Assembly (NCBI GenBank): GCA_003550325.1
Contig: QKWP01000500.1
Span: 192,654-256,653 of the forward strand
DNA from: Gigaspora rosea
Lineage: Eukaryota > Glomeromycota > Glomeromycetes > Diversisporales > Gigasporaceae
Reading direction: 5' to 3'
Length of the DNA stretch: 64,000 nucleotides
Position numbers and translations under genes: made by a program
In this document: piece after piece, positions 34,033 through 46,469 of the stretch
How the letters are laid out: each line of letters opens with the position of its first letter
Position numbering within the stretch: the first letter of the stretch is position 1
Notes under the pieces: model-generated
What the model was told of the DNA's origin: nothing
The model's input: the letters and a program-made list of their open reading frames with translations, nothing else
Databases searched by the model: none

Positions 34033-34810
34033 ATGGCCAATGCCAAAACCATAAAGACTGGAAACTCCCTTCTACACCTCTTATTATTTGTCTCCAGCAT
34101 TTACAACTATGATATTCCCAAATCTTCTACCACTACAATCAAGAATTTGGTGAACCCAAAGAAAAGAAATATTTCTAAACCTTCTACAACTATAAAAAAG
34201 AATTCAATAAAACTGAAGAAGAAATTATACACTACCTATTTGAATTCAGAAACACCCATCCAAGAAAACTTTGTATCCCCAATGCCGAAGAAAGAGGCAC
34301 TCTGTCCTTGAATGTCCAGAAGTGGAAAATTTAAATAAAAAGTGTACACAACTTCTAAAAACACTTATTACAGAACAAATCAAAAAATTCCAAAAAATAA
34401 TAGATAGGCATTCTCCTGAAGCCCTTCATGATAAGCAGATTCCTGAAGCTAGAATTTATATTAAAAGCATTAAAAAATATAATCAGAAAATAAAAATAAA
34501 ACAGAAACAGAAAAAATAGTATACCTTCCTTCGTATATGAAGGTGACCCTGCAGAAGGTTTATCCAGTCAAGCCCCAGAAGAAAAGGCTACTATTAACAA
34601 GGCCCCTGATATTTATTACATTCTAGAAAAACCAAAAAATTCAATATCAAGTCAAGGCTGCATTTCAGAAAGCACTTTATACTAGAATTGTAGCAAGATC
34701 AAAAAGCTAAAAAAGAAAATAAAATATATAAGGCATTAGTGTATTATCAAAAATCTGCTGAACCTAGTCAGTATGAAAACTGTACTTCTAAAGCAGGGAC
34801 CCAGAAAAAT
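34033..34810 (+). pseudogene. Decayed Gag-like region
   Basis: Frames at 34033-34311 and 34271-34519 overlap and read as one Lys-rich protein after a frameshift (ENLNKKCTQLLKTLITEQIK then IPEARIYIKSIKKYNQKIK). A later piece near 34690-34800 reads IYKALVYYQKSAEPSQYENC, which resembles a Sel1-like repeat. The position after an LTR and primer site suggests Gag or a leader ORF, but no nucleocapsid finger is visible. The rest of the element is absent. Confidence 0.35.
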
Positions 34811-35031
34811 TAGAATATCAAATTGCAAAAATTTATTTGGATAATGGTAAATATTTGGATAAAAAATTTGAATATTTGGAATTATTTGAATTAAAAAAAA
34901 AAATTATTATTAAACAATTAATCATAAATTTTAGTAATTATATTGATTGAAATATAGCATATTTAGTGATTTTTTCAATTAATTACCAATCCGGATAAGA
35001 TCGGTACTATAGCTTTATTATTACCATATTT

Positions 35032-37536
35032 GGGGGTTGGTTAAAGCGGAGCGAGTTTTGATTGTCTACAAGTCACGTGTGGTGTGGACAATCAATGAAC
35101 AACAGATAAACATATCGATCATGTGCATAAATTTGGCCAATCGATTTTTATTAAATTTTTTAAAGAACAAAATTTACCGGTAATTGTTTTTTTATTTACA
35201 TTGAGCAAAAAATATTGCTTCGCAGTTGTTACTTTCGCTAGGTTTTACAAGGGTACTAATTTTTTTTTGTTTTTTTTTTTAGTATAGTCTTTGAAACTAC
35301 CGGTATATGCATACCCTTTTTTTTTAATTGATATTAAAAATCAGACGCACCTCTTTCTTCGACACTCCAGTATTTTTCTCGTAGTCTTTCGGTTAACTCA
35401 TTCATGGTAAGCCGTCTATTTTCTGCACCTATTTCTCTCTCACTTTGTTCCGATACTTCAATATTGACTAACTCTCGACCTTCATACACTTCATACCCAC
35501 TTTCCTCAAAAATTTCCTAAAACATTTTCCAGGCTTCGGTGGTCAATAATCGGCAAGAACCATAGCTATGTTCATGAAATATATGTTTGCACGGCAACAT
35601 ATAATTATTATGGAACAAGCAGCCGCAATTAAGAGAAGTAAGCCCCGGGGCGCCTTTACCTTTCGCCAACCTATCCATTACTGCGCTTGCTTTTTTTATG
35701 ATCATTAATTGTATAGGATAGGGGAACTTGTGGATTTCTTTAATGATTTCGTCCTCAATACCATAGACCGATACTTTTTTTGTATGGAAATTAAAAGCGG
35801 CACTTTTAGCATCGATTTGTCTTTTACGATTAAGAGCAATAATCTTGTGGGATGCACTGACCAGCCCGTGTAAATGGGACGTCGTACACTTTAGCTCGCT
35901 ATGAAAAGACTCTAATGCATTAGTCGAAGTTACCTGGAGCAGAAGTAATGAATGATTTCGCGCCCAAAGGGCCCATTGGTGAGTATTATTCGCATAATTC
36001 TGTTGAATGTAACTACAAATGGTGGGACTGGGCAAGTGCTAATAATGTTTTGAACGAGTTGCTCGCAACCTGTTTTTGTTTTTTTAAACATAGCCTCCAT
36101 CATAGTTTTCCGGGCTTCATTTTCATAAATTCGCGAAATCCACGTGCGCATTATATGGACAGTGCAAAATAAAATTCCGCACTCTTGTTCTCGAGCACTA
36201 CTACCGGTGAAAGCTTTTTTTATACCATTTGCTTTGGTCGATTAAGATGTAGCGAGGAGTCCAACTGCGGCATTTCCTTCGAATTAATTGCAGAGCCATC
36301 GTGATGGTCTCACTATCTTCAGTACATACAAAAAAATGCAAGCCGCTTTCCCAGCATCCATGGTTGTTTCGGACATACAAAGTGAAGAGCTTCCAACCGT
36401 GTTTATTTGTCTTGTGTATCGAATCCATTAACGTGAGCCAACCGTGGCGTTGAATTTTTTCTATTTGACAAGAATTCATAAAAATTATGCCTTCTGTACG
36501 TTTTACTTGATTTGCAGTTTGTTGAGAAACATGATAATGTTCTGCATGATATTCTTCACTTTTTAAAAATGACAAGGTCTCCGATATATCAGTTCCTAGA
36601 CTTGCACTACCTACTAAATGTGCATTCATAGGCCCTGGATTTTATATTTTATATTCGCTACCTCCCTACGTCTTAGATATTCAACGCTATCATCTAGCCC
36701 TAAATCATTTTTTGCAAACTCCCTAACTGCGTTGGTAATTGCTACTGGTGCGTAATTCTTGACTGCCTCATTTGTAACCAAGGTACGAATGGTACTTGAG
36801 CGTTTGTTCATGTCACTTTCATTTAAAGTATGTGTGTGATCCGGAGAATTTTTGAACTGTTCAATTCGAACCATTTTAGACGAAAAAGACCACGTTATTT
36901 TAATTTTGGCCTCACAAATACCAGCTGGTCGAATGTTGGTTTTTCTCCTTTTATCGTCTGGTACACCATCCTGTCGTGTACTTGAATTTCTATGCTTCAT
37001 GAAACAGCAAACATATATTTTCCAGGAATCACCGTTATTAAGCTTGTTCGAGCTAAATTGCGTCCATATATTCGTGACCAAAGGCCACAAATTATTATTA
37101 AACTCTTCATCCGGAACTTCAAAGGGATCGCTTACATTAAAAAAGCGAGACCGTATATTAATCTCGTCGTTCTCCTTGTCCATAATCTCAGTAAAAAACA
37201 AAAAAAAAAAACTATATATATGAATATATAAAAAAAAAAAAGTTAAAGTAACTTTGCCCGTTTTTTCTTAAAAAAAATATATAAAGTTTTTTTTCTACTC
37301 TTAAAAAAAAAAAAAAAAAGCGTTTTTTCGCCTAACTTCCTGTATTTAAGTCGCGTCTCTTATTATTTTTTTATTTTTAAATTAAAAAAAATTTTTTATC
37401 AACGTTGAGATTAATCTAATCGATTTTTTATTTTTATATTATAGTGTTACACGATGCACTTGATCGATTTCGATAGATGTTATTTTAACACGTGACTTGT
37501 AGACAATCAAAACTCGCTCCGCTTTAACCGACCCCC
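35032..37536. mobile_element. MULE-type DNA transposon, full length
   Basis: Terminal inverted repeats of about 49 bp: GGGGGTTGGTTAAAGCGGAG at 35032 and GGGGGTCGGTTAAAGCGGAG in inverse at 37536, ending in CAAGTCACGTGT. It is 2505 bp with one transposase gene on the minus strand. No clear 9-bp duplication was found at the borders. The tips resemble those of the short MITEs at 2939 and 6511. Confidence 0.85.
35517..37201 (-). pseudogene. MULE transposase with SWIM finger, frameshifted
   Basis: Three minus-strand segments make one transposase. 37201-36626 has an N-terminal FAR1-like DNA-binding portion (CEAKIKITWSF, DHTHTLNESD). 36629-36201 has the DDE core (LMDSIHKTNKHGWKLFTLYV, where D and the later IDQSKWYKK mark catalytic blocks). 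36151-35517 has GCEQLVQNIISTCP, NTHQWALWARNHS, TNALESFHSELK and a SWIM finger CGCLFHNNYMLPCKH. The first two overlap as ATGA at 36626-36629, a one-base frameshift; further shifts lie near 36195 and 36020. Each may be a real lesion or a sequencing error in a homopolymer. If real, the element cannot move alone. Confidence 0.8.
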
Positions 37537-38765
37537 AAAAAAGGTAAAAATACATATATAGTAAACATATCCCGCAGTTTACTATGTTTTGTCGCCTGAT
37601 CACGAATTAAATGTTAGAGGCCATGATCTCAGTTTTCATTACCAATATTTTGTGGTGTTACAAATCATATAAAAAAGTAGATTGATAAATTAGTACTTAC
37701 TATTAAGTTACGAAATAACTCTCATGAATGTTATTTCGGAAATTGCACCCTTTAAAAGTGTCATATTTAAAATACGCGTCCTGAAATGATGCTCACATTG
37801 TATAATATGTATTAACGGATTTTTTATATGACTATACAGTAATATAAAATTGCTATATACCGTATTTTATATAATTAAATGGCCAAATTACTTTGGATAT
37901 AATCATGTTCTCGTGCTTATAACATTTCCCATGTCTGAAAATAAGCGATCACTTTCACTTAAAATTTGAAATTACCATTCTATAAAGATTACCACATCAC
38001 AAGATCTGTTTCAAGCTCGAAAGAGCAAGTTTATTTGTAACTTCGTTATTATCTTGATTTTGAAAGTTTAAATTTAATAAATCCTTTACAGTAAACATAT
38101 TTTTTCATTTTTATAATACAATTAGATCCTCTTCATTGTTAAAGGAGAATTTTGAACCCAAGAATATTAACGGAAGATGCTGGTATTTTACTCAAATTCC
38201 ATATTTTAATTAATGTCAATTTGAAATCAAAATTTATGAGGCCTGTTATTTATCAATAAATCAAAAAACTTCTACTATCATGACCGATGTTTAATGATTA
38301 AAAACAACGAGTTAAATTTATCTCGATTTTCGGATAATTATTCACCGATTCCACTTTCTATGTGTGATTAAACAACATCACACAATTTTGTTTCATTATG
38401 TCAAAATCATTTGCATTCGTTTCGAGTAGTATGTTACGAAGTATAAATAAATTATGATAAATGATTTTCTAGCAGTAGTATGTTAAAGTATAAAATTTAA
38501 ATATCTATAATTTATGATCAAGATTCTTTAAAGACAGTAATCGATAGTTAATCGATACTTCATTTAAAAAATATAAAAATAAAAAAATAAAATATAAAAA
38601 AAAAGAAAAGGGGGTGAGCACAGTTAGAGAATATTGCAAATAGAAATACTGTAATCAGAGCTTTTTTGATTATTAATTCTATAAGGTTAAATACAAATTC
38701 TTAAAATGTAAATTATTATTAAATAAAGTGCGTATTTTGATAATAATACACGTAGATCCTGAAAC
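37537..38765. other. Intergenic, nothing recognised
   Basis: AT-rich. The longest sensible text is a 34-codon minus-strand frame near 38010-38110 (MFTVKDLLNLNFQNQDNNEV), which is too short to support a gene. Confidence 0.4.
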
Positions 38766-39062
38766 TAGGGTGGGTGGCATAGCAAAAAAATTTGGCATGC
38801 CGCATGGCATGCCATTAGCCAAAATTCATGCCATGCCATACTATAGGCGCATGCCCATAATATAATTAACCCGCCTTTCGGAATATTTCGGACCTTTGCT
38901 CCAATTTCTCTTGTAATTTTAAGTTGTTTGATTTTCTACTCGGAATATCTCGGAATATCGCGTTAACCAGAGTGAGATGTATCATATAAAACTCATATAA
39001 GTGGCATGCCTTATAACCATTTGGTTTTGGGCATGCACGTGACCACCATGCCACCCACTCTA
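38766..39062. mobile_element. TAGGGT hAT-like MITE with GGCATGCC motifs, copy 2
   Basis: Tips TAGGGTGGGTGGCAT and inverse TAGAGTGGGTGGCATGG, flanked by CCTGAAAC (38758-38765) and CCCGAAAC (39063-39070). Several GGCATGCC palindromes line the inner ends. A relative of the element at 5721. Confidence 0.8.
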
Positions 39063-40316
39063 CCCGAAACGGATTAGATTTCGTTTTTAATTGCTTTAAC
39101 AGTTAATAAACGGCATCATATTCTTACGAACTGTAAGTGCTGTACGTAAATTGACTTAGTAATCAAAACTACGTTAGCAAGCTATATACTAATGAAGTTT
39201 CACGTACGTACGTACGTACGTACGAATCAGGTTATTCTTCATTAATCCCATATAGTGATCGATCGATTATTACATTATAATTAATAATCTAAATGATTCA
39301 ACTTATCAAAATATAGATGGGCATCACGTACTTATCAATGCGAGGCGAGGTGCTTAATCAGCACATATTTTACTTAGATAATTATTAACATCCGTTGTGA
39401 TTTTCATATCATTAGTCATGTAACAATTATGCACCTTTGCACTGATATCCGTTTAAAATCCCGATAATCAGAATCTCAACAGAGTCTAACCCCGACAAGT
39501 TAGCCAGGGTTAGCTTAATGTTAGCCGGTTTTTTAGGATTTCGAACCTGTCGGAATTCTGATTGTCGGGATTCTGACTTGAGACCTGTTAATAGAGAATC
39601 TTTATTCTTAGACATTTTATAAACAACTTATGAAGGTTTTATGTTTTGATTAGAGATGGGTATCACGCATTTAACGTGTATTCGTCTTGTAGAACGTCTT
39701 AGATTCTTTATTTAGAACGAGAAAATTTTATCTTAACATCCAAGTTCAAAATTTATTTAGAACTTTGCAAAAAGTCAAGCATAGTTTTTTGAAATAATTT
39801 TGACGCAAAGTTTTCGACCGAAAAATATTGTGAATCCTTTAAAATTTTACACTATTTTTTATAATTAAAATCATTCGATTGATTACTTTTAAATTCTGCT
39901 GATAAGAATTTGATCATAATAAAATGGACAATATAGCTGACATAATTTTAATTACTTAGCTGATTTACCACCCTATTGTAACGGTTATATGGATTGAATG
40001 TTACAGGGTTTCTAATGGGTACGGTAATTCTGTAAAAGTGAGCTAATGGTCTTAACGAAAAAAAAAAAACATTATAACTATGCTACTTTATGATGGGACG
40101 GATTTTATGGAAGAGTAAGGTTCCAAACTTTTTGAACCGCTTTTATATTTAATAACGATTCTAATGAGTCTAAAATTATTCAAATATGATCACGTGACCA
40201 CAAGATTGTCCTCGCGATAAAAAATTTTTGGAAATGATCCAATGTGCATTTATGCACAAGATTCCGAAAAGTGCGCATATTTCCCGTCTTTACTATACGT
40301 ACTACGTACGTACGTA
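39063..40316. other. Intergenic with short repeats
   Basis: Contains (ACGT)n at 39203-39225 and again at 40302-40317. The piece at 39318-39370 shares text with 23255-23320. 39460-39590 contains repeated TCAGAATC and CCGACA strings that may be an eroded MITE. No gene is visible. Confidence 0.4.
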
Positions 40317-40603
40317 CGGTGCAAAAAATCTAAAAACCACAATTATACCTTATAAAGACAAATAAATGCATTGAAATCCTAAATCATTAACAACAATAAA
40401 ATCTGTATGTAAATACTTTTATTTAAGAAATATGAATTTTAATGTGCTACTTGATTATCTGCCTGGCGTAACCCGTAACCTATAATCAAGTTACACATTA
40501 CAATTAAATTACTGTATCGACTTCAATAAATTTAAGTATTTAATTTCATTGTTTATATTTTGTTCTATAAGATGTAATTGTGATTCTCAGATTTTTTGCA
40601 CAG
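40317..40603. mobile_element. TA-flanked MITE with GTGCAAAAAATC ends
   Basis: Inverted ends CGGTGCAAAAAATCTAAAAA and CTGTGCAAAAAATCTGAGAA, each continuing ACAATTA, flanked by TA (40315-40316, 40604-40605). Tc1/mariner-like by target and tip style. It lies about 90 bases upstream of the SPRY-TPR gene. Confidence 0.7.
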
Positions 40604-40689
40604 TACGTAAAAATGGGCATGTATTGTTAAATAAATTAGAGTTACATTTTGCTGACAATAATTCGCCCAAAATAAAATCTTTGTCTAGA

Positions 40690-42089
40690 TAAAAGATCCG
40701 AATGGAAATTTGATGTAATGGGAGAGACTACTTTGTTTAATGGTCTTGTTTTACCAACCGCGTGGAATATTGATGATACATCACAGTTTGTTAGCATAGA
40801 TTCAAGCGGGCTTAAAGTGAATTATACGGGTAAAATATGTAATAAATTATTAATAAGAGAAATTTCACTGAAATATAGCTAAAAAAAATTTTTTTAAAGA
40901 TCCTAATGATTATAAAACTGTTGTAATTCGTGCCAATAATCCAATTCCTTCACAATGCGGATTATTTTACTTTGAAATTGAAATTATAAATGAAGGAAAA
41001 AATGGGTAATATTAAATAATTATTCATGTATTAAAATCATTATCATTATAAATTTCACAATCACTTTAATTCTATTTATTAATAGAATAATTGGGATAGG
41101 ATATTGTACAAAACAAAACAAACATAAGCGACTTCATGCCTGGTAATAACGGAATGTATTTTATTTAATTTTTATTATTACATATTAACGTTATGTCATA
41201 ATATCTCTTAGGAAGGAAATATGTGGAAGATGAAGAAAATAAGGAAAATAAATCATGGGGGTGTGCTTACCATGGTGACGATGGATATTTTTTTTGTTCC
41301 GGAAGTGGCAAGCCATATGGACCGAAATATACTGCTGGCGATACAATTGGGTGTTATTTAAATTTTAGAAATGATGATAAGATGATATTTTATACTAAAA
41401 ATGGTATAAACCTAGGTAAATTCAATTAGGTTTAATATATATTGTTACTCGTAATAATTTTAGTTAATATGGATCTGATATTTAATTATATTTCAAGGAA
41501 TTGTATGTTATCTACCTAATAATTTAGATGGCTTAAAAAATAATTTGTATCCTTGCATTGAGCTAAGATCACAAGACTCGTCTGTCGAGGCGAATTTTGG
41601 ACGTAAAAAGTTTAAATATTTAAGTAAATTTTATTTAACATTAAATTTTGGTACATAATTAAAATTTTCAATAACGATGTCTATTTATGGATAGCAATGA
41701 CTAACGATGATATTGGTAAAGAGTTATGGGAAGCATGCTGGATCAATTCTAAAACCTTTGATCAATACGTAGACGAATTAAAGAATAAATCAAATGATAC
41801 ACTTTCACTAACCTCTCTAGGAAAAGCATATTTAATCATAGGCAAATACGAAGAAGCATATGCAGTTTCAACTAGATTGCTAGAAATTGAATCAAAAAAA
41901 AATTGCAGTTTTAACTAGATTGCTAGGAATTAAATCAAAAAAAAAATAATAGCACTAAAATATCGTGGGGAAATTAATTATATAATGGAAAGGTATAATG
42001 AATCGATTGCCGACTTGGAAAACTTATTAAAAATTAAACCAGATGATGCATGGGCAAAAGAAGCTTATAAATTAGTCAAAGGAATGTAA
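40690..42089 (+). pseudogene. SPRY-TPR protein gene, frame broken
   Basis: Exons: about 40690-40829, 40900-41005, 41086-41142, 41216-41415, 41498-41623, 41695 onward. Spliced they encode a SPRY domain ([72 protein letters not shown]) followed by TPR-like helices (LGKAYLIIGKYEEAYAVSTR and ERYNESIADLENLLKIKPDD). Exon 4 uses AAG at 41213-41215 as acceptor to keep frame; the stronger TTAG at 41211 would shift it. A 43-bp tandem duplication (41861-41946) ends the frame early at 41918; the intended stop is 42087-42089. The start lies upstream and is not resolved. SPRY-TPR proteins are expanded in these fungi and likely bind other proteins. Confidence 0.75.
41861..41946. repeat. 43-bp tandem duplication inside the TPR exon
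   Basis: TGCAGTTTCAACTAGATTGC at 41861 is repeated at 41904 with few changes. Copy 1 is in frame with upstream, copy 2 in frame with downstream sequence, so the duplication alone shifts the frame by one base. Confidence 0.88.
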
Positions 42090-42928
42090 GTATAATCTGT
42101 CATGAAAATTAATATCTTAAAAACACATAAAAACTTATATAATTTAAATACTCACACCAGTATGTAAGTAATTGGAGCCTGAACCCCGAAAATTTTTAAA
42201 TCAGAAATGTCGATTATATTTAACACAAATAACATAACATTAATCAATCCACATACAATAAATACTCTATATTACGACAGTGAGTAAGTAATACGGAATA
42301 AAAATCAGAAATGTCGATTATATTCAAACACGAATAACATAACATTAATCAATCCGCATACAATACAATAAAATACTCTATATTATACTACAATAGATTG
42401 TAAGTAATACGGAATTAGAAAATTTTTAAATCAGAAATGCCGATTATATTCCAACACAAATAACATAACATTAACCAATCCACATACAATACGACAGAAA
42501 GTAAGTAATACGGAATAAGAAAATTGTTAAATCAACACAAATAACATAACTAACATAACATTAACAAATCCACATACAATACAATACTCTATATTACACT
42601 GCAATAGCCGGTGAGTAATACGGAATAAGACAATTTTTAAATCAGAAATGTCGATTATATTCCAACACAAATAATAACTAACATATCATTAACCAATCAA
42701 CATACAATACAATACTCTATATTACGACAGTGTGTAAGTAATACGGAATAAGAAAATTTTTAAATCAGAAAAGTCGATTATATTCCAACACAAATTACAT
42801 AACTAACATATCATTAACCAATCAACATACAATAAAATCCTCTATATTACACTACAATAGCCAGTGAGTAATACGAAATAAGAAATTTTTCAATCAGAAA
42901 TGTCGATTACGGGAATTTCTAGTTATTA

Positions 42929-43137
42929 TTGCGCTTTGCAAAAAGATGTGAACACTGCTGAACATTTTTTCATGTGAGAATCGGAGATTTTATAGATTTT
43001 TGAGATTTTAAGAATTAAACCGATTTCAAAGAAATATAAACGTAATCAATCGAAATTATAAAGTAACAGACAATCTGGAATCTCAGTGATTCTATCATCA
43101 CTAAAATCACGTGTTCACATCTTTTTGCAAAACGCTA
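42929..43137. mobile_element. TA-inserted palindromic MITE in the satellite spacer
   Basis: Ends TTGCGCTTTGCAAAAAGATG and TAGCGTTTTGCAAAAAGATG in inverse, TA on both sides (42927-42928, 43138-43139). The sister spacer near 44505-44515 shows the empty site AGTTATTAATTGTG, with a single TA, so insertion and target duplication are proved internally. Confidence 0.9.
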
Positions 43138-43520
43138 TAATTGTGAATTTTTAACGATAAAAACAAATGAATTATCCAATATGCATAGAACATCTTTGTA
43201 GAAATGATCCGTTCGATGGTTTATTTAAAATTCGCCGATTTTTTTAAAAAAATCATTGATCACATCACATCAATTAAAAAAATTCTGTCGCTGACGTAAT
43301 TCTACAGGGACTTTATTGGTTAATTTTTTATTGCTACAAAATCATTTTTACATTAGAGTACATAAAAACAATGGAAAATATAATTAATCACTGATTATAT
43401 CATTCTATCGATATTTTCTATGCGTTTTGGATAATTAATTATTAATTGTTAGAAATTATTTATTAATTTAACAATTCCCTATTTTAACGATTAATAAAGT
43501 TAAAAATTCCCATCGCTAAT
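43138..43520. repeat. Satellite spacer block, copy 1
   Basis: Non-satellite text (AACGATAAAAACAAATGAATT, TCTGTCGCTGACGTAATTCT, TCTATGCGTTTTGGATAATT) that recurs at 44508-45360. Together the two copies show duplication of a satellite segment with its spacer. Confidence 0.8.
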
Positions 43521-44507
43521 TACATTTCAATACAAATAACATAACATTAACCAATCCACATGCAATCCAATACTTTATTTACGACAGTGAGTAAGTAATA
43601 CGGAATAAAAAAAATTTTAAATAAGAAATGTCGATTATATTCCAACACAAATAATAACTAACATAACATTAACCAATCCACATACATACAATACTCTATA
43701 TTACGACAGTGCGTAAGTAATACGGAATAAGAAAATTTTAAATCAGAAAAGTCGATTATATTCCAACACAAATAACATAAATAACATAACATTAACCAAT
43801 CCACATACAATACAATACTCTATATTATAACAGTGCGTAAGTAATACGGAATAAGACAATTTTTAAAATTAGAATGTCGATTCCAACACAATAACATAAC
43901 TAACATAACATTAACCACTCCACATACAATACAATCCTCTATATTACGACAGTTCGTAAGTAATACGAAATAAGACAATTTTTAAATCAGAAATGTCGAT
44001 TATATTCCAACACAAATAACATAAATAACATGACATTAACCAATCCACATACAATACAATATAATACTTTATATTACACTGCAATAGCCGGTGAGAAATA
44101 CGGAATAAGAAAATTTTTAAATTAGAAATGTCGATTATATTCCAACACAAATAATACAAATAACATATCATTAACAAATCCACATACAATACAATACTCT
44201 ATATTATATTGCAATAGCCGGTGAGTGATATGGAATAAGAAAATTTTTAAATCAGAAATGTCGATTATATTCCATCACAAATAACATAACTAACATAACA
44301 TACAATACAATACTCTATATGACAGTTCGTAAGTAATACGGAATAAGAAAATTTTAAATCAGAAATATCGATTATATTCCAACACAAATAACATAATTAA
44401 CATAACATTAACCAATCTACATACAATATACTACACTACAATAGCCGGTGAGTAATACGGAATAAGAAAATTTTTAAATCATAAATTCGATTAGGGAATT
44501 TCTAGTT

Positions 44508-45360
44508 ATTAATTGTGAATTTTTAACGATTAAAAACAAATGAATTATCCAATATGCATAGAACATCTTTGTAGAAAATGATCCATTCGATGGTTTATTT
44601 AAAATTCGTCGATTTGTATTATTAATTGTCGCAGATTAAAATGAAATCAGATTAAAATGAAACTGGGGACCTCTCTTGCTCACCTTTAAAGCTTATAAAA
44701 CCCACATATACTCATTTATTAATAACCCTAACCCTAAACCCTAACTCTAACCCTAAACCCTAACTCTAACCCTAACCCTAAACCCTAACTCTAACCCTAA
44801 TGCTAAAAAAAACCCCAAAAAATGTCCCCTAAAAAATTTAAAAATTTCATTTTAATCTGTCACATTAATTTCCTGGGAGTTTAAAAAATTACAGCAGAGA
44901 TTCCCGATAATCATAGGATACAGATGGCCCGAAGGTCATCTGCATCATATGATTATCGGGAATTTCTACTGTTATTTTTAAGATCACACCTGACTTACGT
45001 TGTTCTTCATTATAATTTTCACGTGATTATTTGTGACCGGGAATCTTCCCATGGAAGATTCCCGGTCATGGTACAAATCGTAAGGCAAAAAAAAAAAATC
45101 ATTGATCACATCACATCAATTAAAATCCGTAGTGGAAAATTCTGTCGCTGACGTAATTCTACAGGGACTTTATCGGTTAATTTTTTATTGCTACAAAATC
45201 ATTTTTACATTAGAGTACATAAAAAACAATGGAAAATATGATTAATCGCTGATTACATCATTCTATCGATATTTTCTATGCGTTTTGGATAATTTAATTA
45301 TTAATTAATTTAAACAATCCCCTATTAATAATTAAAAATTAGAAATTCCCATCGTTAATT
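44508..45360. repeat. Satellite spacer block, copy 2, with 460-bp insert
   Basis: Matches 43141-43520 at both ends but carries additional DNA between about 44625 and 45085. The insert begins and ends near CAGATTAAAATGAAA and its inverse, holds telomere-like repeats (44722-44802), and two palindromes (GATTCCCGATAATCAT... at 44899-44965, and GTGACCGGGAATCTTCC at about 45030-45070). Confidence 0.7.
44722..44802. repeat. Interstitial telomere-like repeat
   Basis: Twelve or so units of CCCTAA with CCCTAAA and CTCTAA variants. It is flanked on both sides by spacer and satellite, so it is not a chromosome end. Confidence 0.9.
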
Positions 45361-46469
45361 ACATTCCAACACAAATAACATTATTAACATAACATTAACC
45401 AATCCACATACAATACAATACTCTATATTACGACAGTAAGTAAGTAATACGGAATAAGAAAATTTTTAAATCAGAAATGTCGATTATATTCCAACACAAA
45501 TAACATAACATTAACCAATCCACATACAATACAATACTCTATATTACGACAGTAAGTAAGTAATACGGAATTAGAAAATTTTTAAATCAGAAATGTCGAT
45601 TATATTCCAACACAAATAGCATATCATTAACCAATACAATACTCTATATTATAAACAACAGTGAGTAAGTAAATACGGAATAATAAATCAGAAATGTCGA
45701 TTACATGTATATTCCAACACAAATAACATAACAGATAACTAACATAACATTAACCAATCCACATACAATACAATCAATCATCTATATTACACTACAATCC
45801 ACATACAATACAATCCTCTATATTACACTGCAATAGCCGGTGAGTAATATGGAATAAGAAAATTTTTAAATAAGAAATGTCGATTATATTCCAGCACAAA
45901 TAATAACTAACATAACATTAACCAATCCACATACATACAATACTCTATATTACGACAGTAAGTAAGTAATACGGAATAAGAAAATTTTTAAATCAGAAAA
46001 ATCGATTATATTCCAACACAAATAACATAAAATTAACCAATCCACTCCACATACAATACAATACTCTATATTACGACAGTTAGTAAGTAATACGGAATAA
46101 GAAAATCTTTGAATCAGAAATGTCGATTATATTCCAACACAAATAACATAACATTAACCAATCCACATACAATACAGTACTCTAGATTACAACAGTAAAT
46201 AGTAAGTAATACGGAATAAAAAATTTTTAAAACAGTAAAGTCGATTATATTCCAACACAAATAAATATCATTAACCAATCCACATACAATACAATACTCT
46301 ATATTACAGTAGTGAGTAAGTAATACAGAGTCAGAAAATTGTTAAATCAGAAAAGTCAATTATATTCCAACACAAATAACATATCATTAACCAATCCACA
46401 TACAATACAATACTCTATATTACGACAGTCAGTAAGTAATACAGAATCAGAAAATCTTCTATACCGTAC

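Larger units (their letters stand above)
42130..46450. repeat. Satellite array, about 120-bp unit
   Basis: Roughly two dozen diverged copies of a unit with the landmarks AATCAGAAATGTCGATTATA, TTCCAACACAAATAACATAA, CATTAACCAATCCACATACA, ACTCTATATTACGACAG and GTAAGTAATACGGAATAAGA. Unit length varies because of small indels. Two unrelated spacer blocks interrupt it (42905-43520, 44488-45360). The array runs from just after the SPRY-TPR gene to the first exon of a kinase pseudogene. Confidence 0.9.

Noticed and set aside
35020..37550. 9-bp target duplication around the MULE
   Set aside because: The flanks ACCATATTT and AAAAAAGGT do not match, so no duplication is claimed even though the TIRs are clear.
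44722..44802. Chromosome end
   Set aside because: CCCTAA repeats are short, degenerate and flanked by satellite and genes on both sides.
42130..46450. CRISPR-like array of regular repeats
   Set aside because: Units are about 120 bp, diverged and contiguous without unique spacers, in an intron-containing eukaryotic context. It is a satellite.
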